Shown: positions 6,765-7,960 of the stretch, piece by piece
Layout: each line of letters starts with the position of its first letter
Numbering within the stretch: the first letter of the stretch is position 1
Assembly (NCBI GenBank): GCA_041628225.1
Contig: JBFKPQ010000101.1
Span: 1-7,960, forward strand
Direction: 5' to 3'
DNA from: JBFKPQ01 sp041628225
Lineage (GTDB): Bacteria > Actinomycetota > Acidimicrobiia > Spongiisociales > JAENVV01
Length of the DNA: 7,960 nucleotides
Translations under genes and position numbers: made by a program
Notes under the pieces: model-generated
What the model was told of the DNA's origin: nothing
Databases searched by the model: none
Seen by the model: only the letters and a program-made list of their open reading frames with translations

Positions 6765-7637
6765 ATGACCATCGACGTAGCCGTCCGCTCTGCCACGCTG
6801 CTCGGCGAGTGCCCCGTATGGGACGGCCGGACGGCGTCGCTGTGGTGGGTCGACATCGAGGGCAAGCGCATCCACCGCTGGACACCGAACACCGATACCC
6901 ACCAATGGCAGCCGGTTCCGAGCCGCCCCGGTTCGGTGGCCCTCACCGGCGACGACGACCTCTTGCTCGTGGCCTCCGAGGGCGACCTCGCCTGGTACCG
7001 ATGGTCGAGCGGCGCCTTCGAGCATTGGTTCGAGCTGGAACCCGACCCCGGCAAGAACCGGTTGAACGACGGACGCTGCGATCCCGCCGGTCGTCTATGG
7101 GTCGGTTCCATGTGGGATCCGACCTCGGATCGGATGTTCACCGGCTTCCTCCACCGGGTCGAACCAGACGGCAGCTTCTCGACCGAACGCGACCTCGTCG
7201 GGGTCGCCAACGGACTGGCCTTCTCCCCGGACGGGTCGACGATGTACTTCGCGGATACACCCCACTTCACGGTGTGGGCATACGATTACGACGTCGCCAC
7301 GGGCGGCCGCTCGAACGAGCGGCCGTTCATCGATTACACCGACGTCGCCGGCAAGCCGGACGGCGCCTGCGTGGACGAAGAGGGTTGCTACTGGTCGGCG
7401 GCGGTGCGCGGTGGAGCGTTGCACCGGTTCACGCCCGACGGGCGGCTCGACCGGACCGTCGACCTCCCCGTGTCGCGCCCGACCATGCCGGCCTTTGGCG
7501 GCGACGCACTCGACACGCTGTTCGTCACGTCCATCGGCGGCGGCGATCCCGACGAACCGCTCGCCGGGACGATCCTCGCTCTCGACGTCGGCGTCCGCGG
7601 CCTGCCCGAGCCGCGCTTCGGCGGCCTTCCCCGATGA
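6765..7637 (+). CDS. SMP-30/gluconolactonase family sugar lactonase
   Basis: A 290-residue, six-bladed beta-propeller hydrolase of the SMP-30/regucalcin/gluconolactonase family, which opens sugar lactones with a divalent metal in the central channel. The metal ligands known from SMP-30 (human Glu18, Asn103, Asn154, Asp204) correspond to Glu15 in GECPVW, Asn101 in RLNDGR, Asn149 in VANGLAFSPDG, and Asp199 in KPDGAC. Arg99 corresponds to the substrate-contact Arg101. All are present, so the enzyme should be active. There is no signal peptide, hence cytosolic. The ATG is chosen because the catalytic Glu motif follows 14 residues later, as is usual, and because of the TAGCCT box; the frame is open further upstream but that stretch runs into the divergent gene. 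The exact lactone is unknown. A partial hydroxyacid dehydrogenase gene follows, which suggests sugar-acid metabolism. A perfect 10-bp-arm inverted repeat lies inside the gene (7304-7325). Confidence 0.93.
   Translation: MTIDVAVRSATLLGECPVWDGRTASLWWVDIEGKRIHRWTPNTDTHQWQPVPSRPGSVALTGDDDLLLVASEGDLAWYRWSSGAFEHWFELEPDPGKNRLNDGRCDPAGRLWVGSMWDPTSDRMFTGFLHRVEPDGSFSTERDLVGVANGLAFSPDGSTMYFADTPHFTVWAYDYDVATGGRSNERPFIDYTDVAGKPDGACVDEEGCYWSAAVRGGALHRFTPDGRLDRTVDLPVSRPTMPAFGGDALDTLFVTSIGGGDPDEPLAGTILALDVGVRGLPEPRFGGLPR
7304..7325. repeat. Inverted repeat with 10-bp arms inside the SMP-30 gene
   Basis: CGGCCGCTCG (7304-7313) and CGAGCGGCCG (7316-7325) are exact reverse complements separated by AA. The repeat encodes a surface-like GGRSNER stretch (about residues 180-187). 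In DNA this GC-rich such a match may arise by chance. Confidence 0.5.
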
Positions 7638-7751
7638 CGGCGAAAAATCCCGACGTCGTGGCTCTCGCCGCTCCCCCCCGCCGACGGGTCAGCCATCCTG
7701 TACCGCCACCACGGCGCCGCCGACCGCACCCGCCCCATCATCCACGAGCTC

Positions 7752-7960
7752 ATGCCTGATCGCATCGTCGTCACGAGGCGGCCTCCGGAAGGGGCCCTGG
7801 AGATGCTGGCAGCCGTCGGTGACGTGTGGTTGTGGCCGGAGGACCGGGCCATCGATCGGAACGTCCTGTTGACCGAGGCACAGAGCGCGGCCGGCATCTA
7901 CTGCATGCTCACGGACCTGATCGACGAAGCATTGCTCGACGCGGCGACCCGGCTCCGAGC
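7752..7960 (+). CDS. D-2-hydroxyacid dehydrogenase, N-terminal part (truncated by window end)
   Basis: The first 69 codons of a gene that runs off the window. The product begins MPDRIVVTRRPPEGALEML and continues with a DVWLWPEDR segment, then GIYCMLTDLIDEALLDAA. This is the typical opening of glyoxylate/hydroxypyruvate reductase-type D-2-hydroxyacid dehydrogenases: a first beta strand with VTR, an LxxL helix, a WPED-like strand end, and the LLTDxIDxxLLDAA block. Such enzymes reduce 2-oxo acids with NAD(P)H. The NAD-binding domain and catalytic Arg/Glu/His lie beyond the window, so activity cannot be checked. The start is uncertain: no Shine-Dalgarno or TANNNT box precedes the ATG, and the same frame is open and coding-like upstream from about 7680 without a start codon. 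It is probably co-transcribed with the SMP-30 gene, 114 nt upstream. Confidence 0.85.
   Translation, partial: MPDRIVVTRRPPEGALEMLAAVGDVWLWPEDRAIDRNVLLTEAQSAAGIYCMLTDLIDEALLDAATRLR

Noticed and set aside
7634..7759. A 41-codon plus-strand ORF with an ATGA overlap to the SMP-30 stop.
   Set aside because: After the C7 run it becomes Pro/Arg/His-rich, as expected of an out-of-frame reading. It is kept only as part of the frameshift finding.

Overview
The window is GC-rich, densely coded DNA with seven protein genes and short gaps. No RNA gene, mobile element or CRISPR array is visible. Base composition, the lipoprotein, the two-domain-length myo-inositol-phosphate synthase and the apparent leaderless promoters suggest a high-GC actinobacterium. 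Acidimicrobiia is my best guess, from gene flavour only.

Left part (128-3719, minus strand): a three-gene operon, read right to left. It encodes an ABC-2 type ATPase, a polytopic permease overlapping it by 25 nt, and a secreted DUF3179 lipoprotein separated from the permease by a 35-nt gap holding a perfect 7-bp hairpin. The ATPase and permease should form one exporter; the role of the lipoprotein is unknown.

Middle (3755-5328, plus strand): divergent from the operon lie a patatin-like phospholipase and, 5 nt after its stop, an SRAP/YedK/HMCES-family protein that protects abasic sites in single-stranded DNA. They look like a tight pair, but a promoter-like hexamer in the last codons of the patatin gene suggests the SRAP gene can be transcribed alone. 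The SRAP gene converges on the next gene across 30 nt containing a hairpin.

Right part (5359-7960): a myo-inositol-3-phosphate synthase on the minus strand is divergent from an SMP-30/gluconolactonase-type gene on the plus strand. After 114 nt comes the 5' end of a D-2-hydroxyacid dehydrogenase (glyoxylate/hydroxypyruvate reductase type), cut by the window end. The last two suggest sugar-acid or hydroxy-acid metabolism.

The most notable signal is regulatory. Three genes carry a TA[A/C/G]CCT hexamer exactly 7 nt before a start codon, and a fourth has TATCAT 6 nt before its ATG. This is the geometry of a -10 box serving a leaderless mRNA. The genes inside the left operon instead have GGAGG Shine-Dalgarno sequences. 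A possible frameshift or N-terminal extension at a C7 run before the last gene also deserves checking. I see no convincing new defence or mobile system.
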